DNA of 64,000 nt from Plotosus lineatus (Eukaryota > Chordata > Actinopteri > Siluriformes > Plotosidae): the NCBI GenBank assembly GCA_024760905.1, contig CM045737.1, positions 11,648,726 to 11,712,725 on the forward strand, written 5' to 3'. Under the pieces are notes generated by a model. It had not been told where the DNA came from and made no database searches. It saw nothing but the letters and a program-made list of their open reading frames with translations. The position numbers and the translations under genes were made by a program. Below, in pieces: positions 34,423 to 45,988 of the stretch (position 1 is its first letter; each line of letters opens with the position of its first letter).

Positions 34423-37400
34423 CTTCTCTTGGTTGTCTATCAGATCCGATGATGACGTTTGCATTTTGTGGCTCATCAATGAATGCGAAGGTGACTCTGC
34501 AGTCCTAGCCTGGAGGCGCAGAGTCTTGAACAGTGGGGGCATTGGAAGTCCGTTCTAGTGATTACTGCTGATGCAGTTCTGTGCTGCTTGTCTCTGGCAG
34601 CAGTGAGCTTCTGGCACTGCACTTTTTCAAAGTTGGCATCTGCTTTGTGGATTGAGGCCACCTATTTTGGTCTGTCCAGAGCATGCTGCTCAAGTTCCTT
34701 CGGCTTGATGTGACACCACTGGATGTTTGCTCTCACAGTGTCTTTGTATCGCAGCTTTGGGCGGCCTTGGTTTCTTTTGCCGAGCTGGAGTTCACCATAC
34801 ATCAGGCGTCTTGGCATCCTGAACTCCTCCATTTGATTTACATGCTCCACCCATCAAAGTTGAGCCTTGATGATCATAGACTCAATGCTGGTGGAGTTGG
34901 CACGCTCTAGGACCTTCAAGTTGGTAACGTGGTCCTGCCAGCTGATTCTGAGGATGGAGTGAAGAGCTTGCATGTGGAAGTACTCCAATTTTTGACATGT
35001 CTGCGATACAGTGTCCATGTTTCACAACTGTACAGAAGGGACGGGAGTTCCACAGCATTGTAGACCTTCAGTTTTGTTGATAGCCGTGTTGATATGGTGT
35101 TGATTAAGCACTCGGGTGCGGAGTCTGCCCAGCACCTGGCTAGCCTTGCTGATCCTATAAGTGATTTTTTTGTCCAGGGAGCCATCACAGGAAATGGTGC
35201 TCCCCAGATACTTGAAATGTTTAATATTGGCGAGTGGTGTGTCGTCAATGACAATGTTGGGTGCGGGAGGGTGGATGTTTGGTGCAGGTTGGTGAAGCAC
35301 CTCCCTCTTGCTGAGACTGACAGTCAGGCTGAAGAGTTTGGAAGCCTCAGAGAAGCGGTCCAGCATCATCTGCAGGTCGAATTCTGTGTGGGCCACAAGG
35401 GTGCAGTCATCAGCAAAGAGGACCTTTTGAAGGAGAGTTTGCAGGCTCTTTGTCTTGGCAGTGAGACAAAGCAGGTCGAATAGGGAGCCATCCAAATAGT
35501 AGCTAATATAGACCCCTTTCTCCAAGTCTCGCACAGCATGGGACAACATGCAGGTGAAGAACATGTTAAACAGGACTGGATCTAGGACACAGCCCTGCTT
35601 CACACCGTTGCTGATTGTGAAGGCTTCTGACACATTCCCGCTGGAGAGGACCTGGCTAGTCATGCTATCGTGGAAAAGCCTGATCATTGATACAAACTTT
35701 GGCGGACATCCGATACATTCTAGGACTGTCCAGAGGGCCTCTCTAATGACTGTATCAAATGCTTTGGTCAGATCTATGAAGACAGAGAATAGGGGAATGT
35801 TTTGTTCAATGCACTTTTCCTGGAGTTGTCTCATGGGAAAGATTATCAACAGTACTTCTGCCAGGCCTGAAGCCGCACTGTGCTTCTGGCAGGTTTTGCT
35901 CTGATACTGTGATAAGTCTGTTGAGCATGACTCTGGCAAAGATCTTCCCTGCAACAGAGAGGAGGGAGATGCCCCTGTAGTTCCCACAGTCAGATTTGCT
36001 TCCCTTGTTCTTGTAGAGGGAGACAATCAGGGCATCACAGAAGTCATCAGGCATCACCTCCTCTTTCCAGATACTCAGCAGGACATCATGAAAGGCTTTG
36101 AGGGCATTGGGGCCTGCCGCTTTGTAGATCTAGGCAGGAATGCCATCTTTTCCTGATGCTCTACCTGAATTTGTCTGACGGATTGCCCTTTTGATTTCAT
36201 GTATTGTCGGGGGTTCTGCAAGGAAGTCTTGCACTGGCTGCTGGAGAATCTGGTTCAGTGCGTCTGCATCAACTGATGAAGGTCGGTTAAGCAGGTTACT
36301 GAAGTGCTCTTGCCAGCGCCTGCTCAAGCTCTCCTGGTCTTTGATGAGGGCAGAACTGTCCGAGGACAACAGCGGTGAGCAGCCTGAGGTGGAGGGGCCA
36401 AAAACTGTCTTCAAAGCGCTGAAGAATTTGTTGGAGTTGTGGGTATCTGCATAGTGCTGGACTTCGGCGGCTTTATCCTGCCACCACTGGTCCTGCATCA
36501 TTCAAATGTCAGACTGGACCTTTGCCTGCAGAGTTTTAAATCTTTCACACTTATATACCGAGGATGGATCATTCTGCCACTCGATGTAGGCCTTGTTTTT
36601 AGCGTGGAGGGCTTCTCTGATCTTGTCATTGTTGTCGTCAAACCAGTCTTCATGCAGTCTAGTTTTAACTCCAAGCACTTCTTTTGCAGTCTCAGCAACG
36701 CTATCCTTGAAAGAGGACCAATTTTCGGAGCTACTTTTGGAGGTCAGACCATCTTTGAGTTTTCCAAGTGCTTCTTGGATCTTTGCCAGATGGATTGGGT
36801 TGTTCAGCCTGGTAATGTTGTAGGAGGCCCTGACAGTCTTCGGTCGGCTTCTGTAAGGCAGAGTGATGTACAGTGACATTACAGCCCTGACCAGCCTGTG
36901 ATCGGTCCAGCATTCAGCACCTCTCATTGCATGGGTCACTTGGACGTCCCCGATGTCATGTTGGCGTACAATAACAAAGTCGATCATGTGCCAGTTTGTA
37001 GACTGTGGGTGCATCCAGGTGGTTTTATACTTGTCTGCCATCCTGAACAAGGTGCTGGTGATACAAAGGCTGTGTTCTGTACACTTGCTAAGGAGGAACA
37101 GGCCGTTTTCATTGATTTTGCTTACACCGTGTCTGCCCAGAATGCCTTTCCAGCTGCTGTGGTCTCTTCCTACTCTAGCGGTGAAATCGCCTAGCTCAGC
37201 AAGTTTATCACTCTGTGAAGTTGACCTAATGACCTCGTCAAAGTGTTCATAGAACTGCTCTTTGTCTTCATCTGAACTGATGAGCGTAGGGTCATATGCA
37301 CTGATGACTGTGAGGTGTCTGGCCTTGCTGAGAGGAATGCACAATGTAATGAGACGTTCGCTGATTCCTACTGGTAGGGCTGGTATGTCCTTCAGCAGTG

Positions 37401-38519
37401 CTGTTCTAATGGCAAACCCAACACCATGTATCCTGTCCTCAACTTGCGACTTTACTTTCCAGAAGAAAGTGTATCCACCTCCTTCTTCTCTCAGGGAATC
37501 TTCATCGGCAAGACGTGTTTCGTTGAGTGCGGCAATGTCTATCCGGTATCACTGGAGCTCCTTTGCAACAAGTGCTGTTCTTCTCTCTGGTCTTGATGTG
37601 CCAGCTCGGTCCAGAAGAGTTCGGACATTCCAGGCTCCCAGAATGAGCCTCTGGAGTTTTTTTCTTCTTTTGCATTGTTCGACCGCTATGAGGATGAGTC
37701 TGTCAGCCATAGTAAGCTGACCAGATGCTGGAAGGGCAAGCACTTGTCTGGGGCACTTTTTCTAGCCCCTTCCCTCATGTGAGGGTGGGCAGTGCTGTCC
37801 TAAAGAGGCTGCCCAGTCGTCCACAGGTGCTGCCGAACTGTTCTGTTGCCCTTAGATTCAGAAACAGAGTGACCACTTACCCATGGACTGCCTGCGTACA
37901 GGTTTGTGACTACAACCGCCAGTGTTCATCTCCACCTGTTGCTCCACCATGCGCCCATTGCCGCAGGACTTAGGGGGTGTATGCTGACAGGTCGGTTGAT
38001 GAGATGAGATGCAAAACAAACCTGTGCGTGAAGGCTTTATAGTGAGAAGACCATTGCACAGGGGCAATCCCACTCTCTCGGCCTGAGGAGTCTTGATCCA
38101 GTGGCACGGGGAACCATTACAACGGGAGACTGCCAGGCTGCAGTGGATGACCAGGACTTCTAATCAGTGCCATGTCCAGTTCTAGGCGCTCCACGATGCT
38201 TGCTGCCACCGCCTTAACAATCGTTGGATCTCAGGTGATGATCTCTTCTGATTGTTCTGCCGGGAGTCAGTCTTCGCATGCAGTAAGGCTGATACAGCCC
38301 AAACCCAACTCACTGAGGGTTTAAGACCCATCAGCTACCTTTACCTGATTCAGCCAACTCGCCAAAGCCGTTGTCTGGGGGGGGGCTGTTGCATGCGACA
38401 GCTTGGAGGAGCCACAGGTGAAAGCTGAGTGCCAGGTGAGGACCAGTGACAGGACCAGGGGCTGCTATGAGAAGGGCATGGCGTGCCCCCTGCCAAAAGG
38501 TACTACCTCTCCCTGACAC
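34423..38519 (-). mobile_element. LINE with APE endonuclease, RT and C-terminal zinc finger
   Basis: A minus-strand non-LTR retrotransposon of about 4.1 kb inserted into an R element. The GC-richer 5' UTR (38519-37745) precedes an ORF broken by a few nonsense changes and one or two frameshifts. The 3' UTR is short, ending near 'gacaaccaagagaag'. The clade is not assigned: the endonuclease (LGAWNVRTLL) and RT resemble a group found widely in vertebrates and invertebrates. Intact-looking stretches of over 800 bp suggest moderate age. Confidence 0.85.
34476..37743 (-). pseudogene. Endonuclease-RT-zinc finger polyprotein pseudogene
   Basis: Reading leftward: 37743-37549 gives LILGAWNVRTLLDRAGTSRP, stopped by TGA after 'VAKELQ'. 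37344-36502 gives LTVISAYDPTLISSDEDKEQ, GDFTARVGRDHSSWKGILGR and AECWTDHRLVRAV, stopped by TGA. 36501-36130 gives WWQDKAAEVQHYADTHNSNK and SGRASGKDGIPA, stopped by TAG. 36057-35840 gives KNKGSKSDCGNYRGISLLS and CGFRPGRSTVDN. After a frameshift near 35840 come FIDLTKAFDTVIREALW, NGVKQGCVLDPVLFN and the catalytic VLFADDCTLVAH (about 35430). 34850-34662 gives QLRWVEHVNQMEEFRMPRRL. 34661-34476 ends in FQCPHCSRLCASRLGLQSHL plus RIH, a C2H2 zinc finger. The stops are typical of substitution decay. Confidence 0.85.
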
Positions 38520-38536
38520 CCCGATTGATGGATTTT

Positions 38537-38578
38537 GGGGATCTCAGTCCCAATTAACTGCGGAAAGTGAGGGATCAC
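38537..38578 (-). mobile_element. R element, last part of the split copy
   Basis: 'gggatctcagtcccaattaac' and CGGAAAGTGAGGGATCAC are the complement of the R start, one TIR end. It lies just beyond the 5' end of the LINE. Confidence 0.75.
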
Positions 38579-38692
<114 letters not shown>

Positions 38693-38744
38693 ACAGCCCA
38701 ACACAATTAAGCAATTCAGCAAATAAATGAATATTCATTCATTC

Positions 38745-38946
38745 ATTTTGTAAAAGAACAATTGCTGACTTTCGACAAGTGTAACTGCATAGCCGACAGT
38801 GTGTTTCTGCCCTGCGATTACCTGGCGGGCTGTCCAGGTGTCCAGGGTATACGCTGCCCTCACCCAGAGTGAGCGAGATGGGCGTCAGCCTTCCTGTGAC
38901 CCTAATGAGGATTAACTGGTTCAGAAAATGAATGAATGAATGAATG
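38745..38946 (+). mobile_element. SINE-A copy, 5' truncated
   Basis: Starts at 'tgtaaaagaacaattgctga', followed by body and L2-like tail with a small duplication 'gtccaggtgtccagg' at 38831-38845, and (TGAA)n at 38928-38944. Confidence 0.87.
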
Positions 38947-39145
38947 GTAAAACAAAAATATATAATGCATTGTACATAGTAATAAATAAAACAAGTCCAT
39001 ATTTGCGGTGATGACCTATTGTTTTAAAAACTATTGGTGTGTCAGGTACAGTTTAACAAGGTAATGAGCTGTAAATTCTACTGAGCATTTTGCATAACAA
39101 GCCCTAGTTTTCCTTGAGATTTTGACTGTCAGACTTTCTTCTCCA

Positions 39146-40094
39146 CATATCGCGTCTTCCGGGCCACAAGGTGCACTGGACTATAAGGCGCAACACCAGT
39201 GCGTGACCTCTGCCCATACATCAAGCGCACCGGATTATTAGACATGTTAAGCAAAACAAAGTCAGATAAGTCAAACTTGATTCAACTTGCACAATAATGC
39301 TCAACATTGTTCAGCTGTAACAATATAAAACAATAAACTTACTTTTTCAGTTCATTCCTCTTCCACAAATCTATTAAATTCTTCATCTTCAGTGTCAGGA
39401 GTTTAACAATTGCGTGAGTTGGACATAAAGTCTGGGTCACGCTATTATTTTTATTATTATATTATAATAATTTATTATCTATTATTCTCTCGCGCACATG
39501 AAGTCGCAGATCAGTAGAAACGGAGATTAGAAGTCTTCCAGGTCAGACCTAAAGTTCTTTCAACCCCGCCCCTTTAAAGAGATAGCGCATTAGTATTGTG
39601 TTCATTACAGAACAGAGGTCATTACTCATAAGGAGCTGTATCAGTGCAACTGTAAATTCAAGAAGGTTAATCTGACGTCTCAGGAGGACACTTGTAGCAG
39701 TGCTTTATCCCGGTGATGAACTTGAGACTCTGATTAAGCCCTCTGAGAGTTCTGAGGGTAGAGACTGAGATTAGGTGGAAAAACCATTCATGTATCACTC
39801 ACCTGACTACGATAGCAGTAATGCCGGTATTTGGACATAATGCCGGAAGCCTGGATCCCTCTAACTTATGATCTTTTGACATCAATATCTAGCGGTTGGA
39901 GTTCTTTGGTTAATCCAACGGAATGATGGTAAGCTCTGAATTAGTTTGCTTCACTTGGTTTTTGACGGTGTGAGTGAGATGGAGTCACGCGGCTTCACCC
40001 ACATGTAAGGCGCACAGGATTATAAGGTGCATCGTCAAATTTTTTTTAAGATTAATGTCTTTTAAGTGTGCCTTATAGTCCGAAAAATATGGTA
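39146..40094. mobile_element. TIR-bounded MITE of the 'actataaggcgca' type
   Basis: Left end 'cgcgtcttccgggccacaag' with GTGCACTGGACTATAAGGCG; right end GTGCCTTATAGTCCGAAAAA and 'tatggta'. The ends are inverted relatives of the widespread ATTTTCCGGACTATAAGGCG motif, related to the pogo-like ends at 5625 and 16705. The interior is non-coding, with an (ATT)n-like patch at 39445-39480. Confidence 0.6.
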
Positions 40095-40984
40095 TTTTTG
40101 AAGATTTCAGTAGCCTTCATTATGTTTTTGTGTGAAAAGTGGTAACATGCAGCTTTCTTTATTGATGTGCAACCGGTATTTCTAGAACATTTAATTTCGT
40201 ACTGGTGTATTTTCCTGTATTACTTATTCAATTGCAAGCACACTGATGTGGCCTCATTACACCACAAAATACTTCCCATGATGAAGAGACTAGTTTGGAT
40301 TTTTCTTGTGGCTTGGTATTCAGCTCATCAGCAAGCCATTGTGATGACATTCATCACCCAGTGGGTCAGCATCTGCTGAGACAAAGAAGCACCAGGTGCC
40401 TTTTGCAAGCGAAACTTCTTAAACGGTGTAGTTTAAGGTGTAAATACCACCCAGGGCACACATTAGGTACAGCAATTAACACTCTGTAAGCTTGCCTTGA
40501 TTTCAAACCAAAAGGTCAATTGAGTAATAAACGGAGTTGGCTGATACAATTTGGGTACAAACCCCAAATTCAGGTAGAGCATAAAAAAATTTAACTTTAA
40601 CAATTTCACGTTGGCATCCTTTGTCTCACCGCCTTCTCAAGGTAGTAAGCCTAGGAGGTCCAAGGAAGAAGTGTTGTTTTGTGTAGCAGTAATGTCCATA
40701 TTTAATGTAATTGCGGTGTTTTCCCTCTACCTATGAGTCACTGAAGGCAAGATAGGTTCCTGGGAATTTCCACCTATGGGAACAACATACCTGTGAACTA
40801 GAGGTTCTTTCGTTTAAAAGCGTCTTGGATTAATCGAGCCTTGAGTTGGTAAACCTGAATTGGGGAACCCTCAGACACATCAGACACAGCTGCCGTTCCC
40901 AATATTGCAAAATGTCTCTGTTATTAACTAGTAAAAGAAGAAGGAATCAGTTTTTCTGCCCAACTTTGTGCCACAAGCAAGAGA
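40095..40984. other. No recognised feature
   Basis: Frames of 64-70 codons at 40167-40489 have no family resemblance that I can see. Confidence 0.4.
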
Positions 40985-41939
40985 ATATGGTTTGCAAAAG
41001 TATTCATACACATTGTCACGTTACAACCGCAAATGTAAATGCTTATTGAAATTTTATGTGATGGACCAAGGCAAAATGGCACATGATTTTAAAGTGGAAG
41101 GCAAATTACTCTTGGTTTTCAAAATTTTTACAAATAAAATTCTGAAAAGTAGTGTTGTTCAGCCACATTTCCCTGCAATAGCACCTGAAAGTCTTTAGTG
41201 GTATGTTTCTACCTGCTTGTACATCTAAAGACTGACTTTCTGGTGTTATTTTTTTGAACAATAGCTCAAACTGCAAAAAAAAGGAAAACATTGAATGGAG
41301 AGCATGTGTGAACAGCAATTGAGGTACTGAAAAAAAAAATAAAATAAAAAAGGGACTTATGGGGTTTTTGATCTCAGTGCCTCAATTTTCAAGTTTTCTC
41401 ACAGATTTCTATTGGATTTTGGTCTGGACTTAATCCATTTCCAGATGGATTGAACAATGCTCCGTGAGATGTTCAAAGTGTGAGCTTTTTTTATTTTTTA
41501 TTTTTTTATTTTTAAATATCCTAACTCTGCTTTAAACTTTTCAACTTTATCCCTGACCTGACTGGCGTATTCAATGGGCTTCATGACACTGTCTGCTCAG
41601 CAATGTTTTCTAATTATCCTCTGAGGCCTTCACAGAACAGCGATGTTATACTGAGTTTAGATCACTCACAGGTCGACTGTATTTACTAATTAAGTGACTT
41701 CTGAAGGTATCAGTGGACTTTATTTGGTGTTTCAGAGATTGAATACAAATTCATGCCCCACTTTTTAAATTTTTATTCGTAAAATATTTTGAAAACCTCA
41801 ATTTTCCGTTCACTACACAACTGTTCACTACTTTGTTTTTGTTTACCATTTAAAATTCCTATAAAATACATTACATTTTGTGGTTGCAGGCAAAATGAGG
41901 AAAGGTTCAGAGTTGTGCATACTTTTGCAAACCATTGTA
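40985..41939. mobile_element. DNA transposon remnant with TTGCAAAAGTATTCATAC ends
   Basis: Left TIR 'tttgcaaaagtattcatac', right TIR 'gtgcatacttttgcaaacc'. Near-end phrases 'cacgttacaaccgcaaatg' and 'tttgtggttgcaggcaaaat' are the usual neighbours of these ends in a very abundant fish element, often placed with Tc1/mariner. The copy is diverged and non-coding, with poly-A/T insertions at 41328-41352 and 41488-41515. Confidence 0.65.
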
Positions 41940-42073
41940 GGGATTGAGGCTAGCTATGGGCTCCAAATCCTTTGAGAAGATCATGAAGAGTCATGAAATA
42001 TAATGCAAAGCAATGGCAGATTGATAGCACATGGCAGTGCCTATTTATTTCAAAGGTTTTCAATTTCAATTTC

Positions 42074-42149
42074 AAATATATTGTTACCTTTCTCGATCTC
42101 AGTATGAATGGCAATTCATACTGAGATCGAGAAAGGTAACAATATATTT
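42074..42149. repeat. Perfect palindrome, 36-bp arms, 4-bp spacer
   Basis: The left arm 42074-42109 and right arm 42114-42149 are exact reverse complements, separated by GGCA. The arm core is TTACCTTTCTCGATCTCAGT. No such pairing exists in nearby sequence, and the arms do not belong to any repeat family recognised here. Confidence 0.95.
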
Positions 42150-42283
42150 ACTTTCAATAAAATCACCTAAACTACACAACAAATTTAATGTCTTGAGTAC
42201 TGAAGTACTACAATGTAGATATTTGTGGGATATTTGTCCATCCATTATTTGTACCTGGATCATCATTATTTGTACCTCCTGGA

Positions 42284-42998
42284 TCAAAACCAAGATCCAG
42301 GCTTTCGGCGACCTCTTGGATGCTGCTGTTGACTCGATTGCTGTGGGTCGTGAAAGAGTAGAGATCGTGGAGTCTTTCACTTACCTTGGCAGCGTGGTCC
42401 ATCGTTCCACTGATTGCAGGGCCAAGATCAATCATCGACTCGGTCTAGCCTATGGGGCGATGGACTCACTGGACAGGACCGTGTGGCGGGCGAGGTATCT
42501 GAGCAGGCAAACAAAAGTCCGAGCCTTTCACTCCCTTGTGCTTCTACTGTCTTGCTCTACTCAAGTGAGACATGGATGTTCACGGTTGAGCTTGGACGAC
42601 GACTGGACTCCTTTGTTATGACTTCCCTTCGCCGCATCTTCGGATACCTCTGGTGGGACTTTGTTACCAACCAGAAGGTGCTCGGGGATGCGGGGATGGT
42701 AAGAGTAACCTGCTTGATCCGCGACCGTCAGCTGCGCTACTATGGGCACTTGGCGCGTTTCCCGCCTTCGGACCCAGCACACCGGATCCTGTCCGTTCGG
42801 GATCCTAGGGGCTGGAGTTGATCGCGGGGACGACCGCATGCGACGTGGTTGTCGCAGCTGAGGGCTGCCCTGCCGGGGGGTATGGGCCCAGTGCAGGCCT
42901 AGTCGATCGCCAGGAGACGGCCGGATGAGTGGAGGCGGCTGGTGGACGCAGCGAAGTGCCGTCCCGGCGCATGTCCTCATACCTGACCTGACCTGACA
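42284..42998 (+). pseudogene. LINE 3' fragment, RT C-terminal region, (ACCTG)n tail
   Basis: Two overlapping frames encode IQAFGDLLDAAVDSIAVGRE, VEIVESFTYLGSVVHRSTDC and, after a frameshift near 42550, LDSFVMTSLRRIFGYLWWDF, 'RDRQLRYYGHLARFPPSDPA' and ILSVRDPRGW. This is the post-catalytic part of a LINE reverse transcriptase. It ends at 42984-42998 with ACCTG repeats. The FADD box and everything upstream are missing. The GC-rich composition contrasts with the AT-rich flanks. A second partial copy lies at 45989-46302. Confidence 0.8.
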
Positions 42999-42999
42999 T

Positions 43000-43345
43000 T
43001 ATTTGAACCACTTACCCTGTTTAGGGTCATGAAGCTGGAATCAATCCCGGCTGACTCTAGGCGAAAGGAGGGGTACTCCCTGGGTACCTTGTTAGTGCAC
43101 TTCGGGGCCAACAGAGCAAAATAACTGTTCATAACAAGGGGCAATAAAAGGATAGCCAATTGCGTTAACATGAATATGGGCATGTGTTTTTACATTACAT
43201 TGAGAAAACCAGAGCACCCAGAGGGAGCCCACGTAAACAGGGAGAACTCCACATATAACTGCACTTCCTGCCCACTGGATTTGAACCCATAACCTTCTTG
43301 CTGTGAAGCAAGACAGCTAAATGTTACACTAAACACCATAAATGC
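43000..43345 (-). mobile_element. SINE-B copy, diverged
   Basis: L2-like tail complement 'gtttagggtcatgaagctgg' and 'cccggctgactctaggcg', then an extended middle, the body ('gggagcccacgtaaacaggg') and the tRNA-like head near 43285-43340 ('ataaccttcttgctgtgaag'). Confidence 0.7.
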
Positions 43346-43871
43346 TAAAAATATTCAGTAAAATTGTGCCATTTCTACACAGTTAGACTATGCACATTAT
43401 GCATCGTCAGCTTTGGCATATTCAGTGCTTTCTCAATGGAGCCCCGAGCATATGTTTGCGTGGTCAGAACTAGAAATGTTCTCATTGTGTAACCTGTTTT
43501 AATCCTTTTAGACCCAATGAATAGTACTACAAGCTAATTTTAGGGATCTTTTATGTCATGATTGAGTTATGGCCGTCAGCCATGTATGTGCAAGATTTCA
43601 TTAAGACACATTTCATTAACTTTTAATGCTTCGTCCTTTGTTGAAATATAAAACAGATTTTGTACAATGTGCCCAGAAAAGAGTGAGAACACCAAATAAA
43701 CAGTCTCTCAAAAATGAGCAAGACAATGGGTTTAGTCAAACCTTCTTAGCAGTCAAGAATATTTCAATGCAAGAGTTCAAGAAAGTGATTTTGCTTTCAT
43801 GTAAAGGTGTCTCCTTGCGCTGATTATCTGGATTCTTGTGGTCTGAATTTTTTTAAAATGACCTTGCATTT
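43346..43871. other. No recognised feature
   Basis: AT-rich. A 65-codon frame at 43626-43823 has no recognisable domain. Confidence 0.4.
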
Positions 43872-44219
43872 TACAAACCGGATTCCAAAAAAAATGGGAC
43901 ACTATACAAACTGTGAATAAAAACTGAATGCAATGGTGTGGAAGTGTCAAATTTCATTATTTTCAGACTGTTGTAAGAAGAAGAGGGGATATCTCACAGT
44001 GGTGAAAATGGCCTTGTCCCAACTTTTTTGAGATTTGCTAACACCATGAAATTTAAAATCAACATATTTACCCCTTAAAATGATACATTTTCTCTTTTGA
44101 CCCTGTCATCTATGTTCTATTCAGAATAAAATATTGAAATTTGGCACTGCCACATCATTGCACTCATTTTTTATTCACAACTTGTATAGTGTCTCAACTT
44201 TTTTGTAATCCAGTTTGTA
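43872..44219. mobile_element. MITE with TACAAACCGGATTCC ends
   Basis: The left TIR TACAAACCGGATTCCAAAAA pairs with the complement of the right end 'tttttgtaatccagtttgta'. Inverted pairing continues inward: 'gggacactatacaaactgtg' against 'cacaacttgtatagtgtctc'. This is an abundant fish MITE type, 348 bp and non-coding. Confidence 0.8.
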
Positions 44220-44304
44220 AGTACTGTACCTGAATATTTTATATAAAACATAAGAAGATTGACCCCCCCCCCATGTTTTGACCTAATCCAAGAAACAAAC
44301 TTTA

Positions 44305-44611
44305 CTGATACTAAGGTTGGGGGTTCAAGTCCCACTATCAATGGGTTGTCACCCCCCCCCCCCCATCGCAGCTAACTGGGTTATCAAAGGCCAGCTAGGT
44401 CTCTCACTGTCTATGGTGAGAGGGTCATATAAAAGAACCATTACTGACTTTGGTCAAGAGTAACTGCATAGTCGTCAGCATTTTTTTGCCCTGCGATGGC
44501 CTGGCGAGCTGTCCAGAATGTACTCTGCCCTTGCCCAGAGTCGGCTGAGATGGGCACAGCCTCCCCATGGGCCTAATTAGGATTAAGCGGTTCAGAAAAT
44601 GAATGAATGGT
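44305..44611 (+). mobile_element. SINE-A copy, A box missing
   Basis: Starts inside the head (GGTTGGGGGTTCAAGTCCCA, the B box), a poly-C spacer at 44351-44363, the body, then the L2-like tail ending in TGAATGAATGG. Confidence 0.88.
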
Positions 44612-44854
44612 GTGTCCACATTCTGTATTTATCGCAATGCTAATTGACTGTTGTGAGTCTCTGAGTTCATGCCTTATGTAATGATATGGATACTATAACT
44701 GGTCAAGTCAAATGAAAGTAAATATTGCATTTGAAAACAGAGTATTCGAAAAAGCATGCAATAAGAATAGAAGGAGGAGGAATATAAAAAGAAAACACAT
44801 TGCCACTTTTTCAAAAATCAATATCCAAACAATAATTTGAAATCATTTTATATT

Positions 44855-44978
44855 GGGTTGGTTACTGGTTAGCACATCTGATTAAGAACAAGAAGGCCAG
44901 GGCATTTCTATGTGGAGTTAGAGTTTGAATGTTCTTTCTTTGAATGCGTTGGTTTCATCCACATTACCTGCAGGTATG
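44855..44978 (+). mobile_element. SINE-B fragment (head and part of body)
   Basis: 'ggttactggttagcacatctg', 'aacaagaaggccagggcat', 'tgcgttggtttcatccac'. Diverged; the tail is absent. Confidence 0.6.
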
Positions 44979-45597
44979 TTGCAAATCAGACGGTGAAACA
45001 CAAAAAGTAATTCAGTCAGCCACACCTCCCATTTCAACCCAAACTACTTGTGATTATGTCCATTACTCAGGCCACTGGGCCATGCTGCAGCGAAACACCA
45101 TCGGAGCAGAAGCTGATCTCCGCTCTAACCTAATCTGTTGCTGCCCTTACTGCTGAAAGCGGATGAGAGTCTGCCTTTTACTTTTATGGTTAGTGACAGG
45201 GAACAAATGTCTGCTCACAGCTGAAAGCAGAGCTTGATTTTTGCTCTCTGGAGGTTTACTTTAGTTCTCCCTGCTGTTAAAACACCACAGAAGCGAAAGA
45301 CCAAGCGTTGGAGGCTTCAAGCAGTGACGGATAATGTGAACTGCTGCATCCTCAAACAACAGTAACAGTTTGAAACAAGCAGCCATATTAGTAAGTGATG
45401 AGAACTTGCTAAAGTGGAGGAAATGTAATTCTAGCCAGTATACCTAATGGTAAGAGTTCTTCAAGGAAAAAAAAAAAAAAAGTTTACATTTTGATGCCGT
45501 CAACATGTGATAAGAAGGATGATATTGTAAGTTTATTCTTATTTTTTAAAAGTTTTATATATGATGTAATCTTTTTTTGTTTGTTTTGAGTCTCTAC
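44979..45597. other. No recognised feature
   Basis: Somewhat GC-richer than the flanks at 45050-45350, with a poly-A at 45466-45481. I see no exon-like frame longer than 70 codons. Confidence 0.4.
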
Positions 45598-45638
45598 CAC
45601 AGGGGTCAAGAATGTTTTTGAATAGAGAGCCAAAAAAA
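45598..45638 (+). mobile_element. hAT transposon end fragment
   Basis: CAGGGGTCAAGAATGTTTTT and 'gaatagagagcc' resemble hAT ends (compare 23497). It is followed by poly-A and (TA)n. Confidence 0.55.

Positions 45639-45728
<90 letters not shown>
45631..45728. repeat. Poly-A followed by (TA)n
   Basis: About 25 A, then about 36 TA units. Confidence 0.95.
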
Positions 45729-45736
<8 letters not shown>

Positions 45737-45744
45737 ATGTCTGT

Positions 45745-45897
45745 CTGTCTTCCTTTCGGCTTTTTCCCTTTTACTCAGGAGTCGCCACAGCGAATCATCT
45801 GATTCGCAGGTTTGATTTGGCAGAGGTTTTTACGTCGGATGCCCTTCCTGTCACAACCCTTTTAGCAAGGGACAGAAACACGCTGACGACATTGCAC

Positions 45898-45900
<3 letters not shown>
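45745..45900 (-). mobile_element. SINE-A' copy: SINE-A body end joined to an RTE-derived tail
   Basis: On the minus strand: 'gtcgtcagcgtgtttctgtc' (SINE-A body end), CCTTGCTAAAAGGG, then RTE leader sequence 'ttgtgacaggaagggcatcc' and 'gtaaaaacctctgccaaat', a linker 'gcgaatcagatgattc', and RTE 3'-end sequence GCTGTGGCGACTCC with 'agccgaaaggaaga'. The upstream part of the SINE is replaced by (TA)n. The same junction occurs at 56340. Confidence 0.8.
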
Positions 45901-45978
<78 letters not shown>

Positions 45979-45988
45979 ATATATATAT
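45900..45988. repeat. (TA)n microsatellite
   Basis: About 40 units with a TCTATA interruption near 45977. Confidence 0.95.

Noticed and set aside
42074..42149. microRNA precursor
   Set aside because: The arms are perfectly complementary with a 4-bp loop and there are no bulges. This looks like a fold-back duplication rather than a processed precursor.
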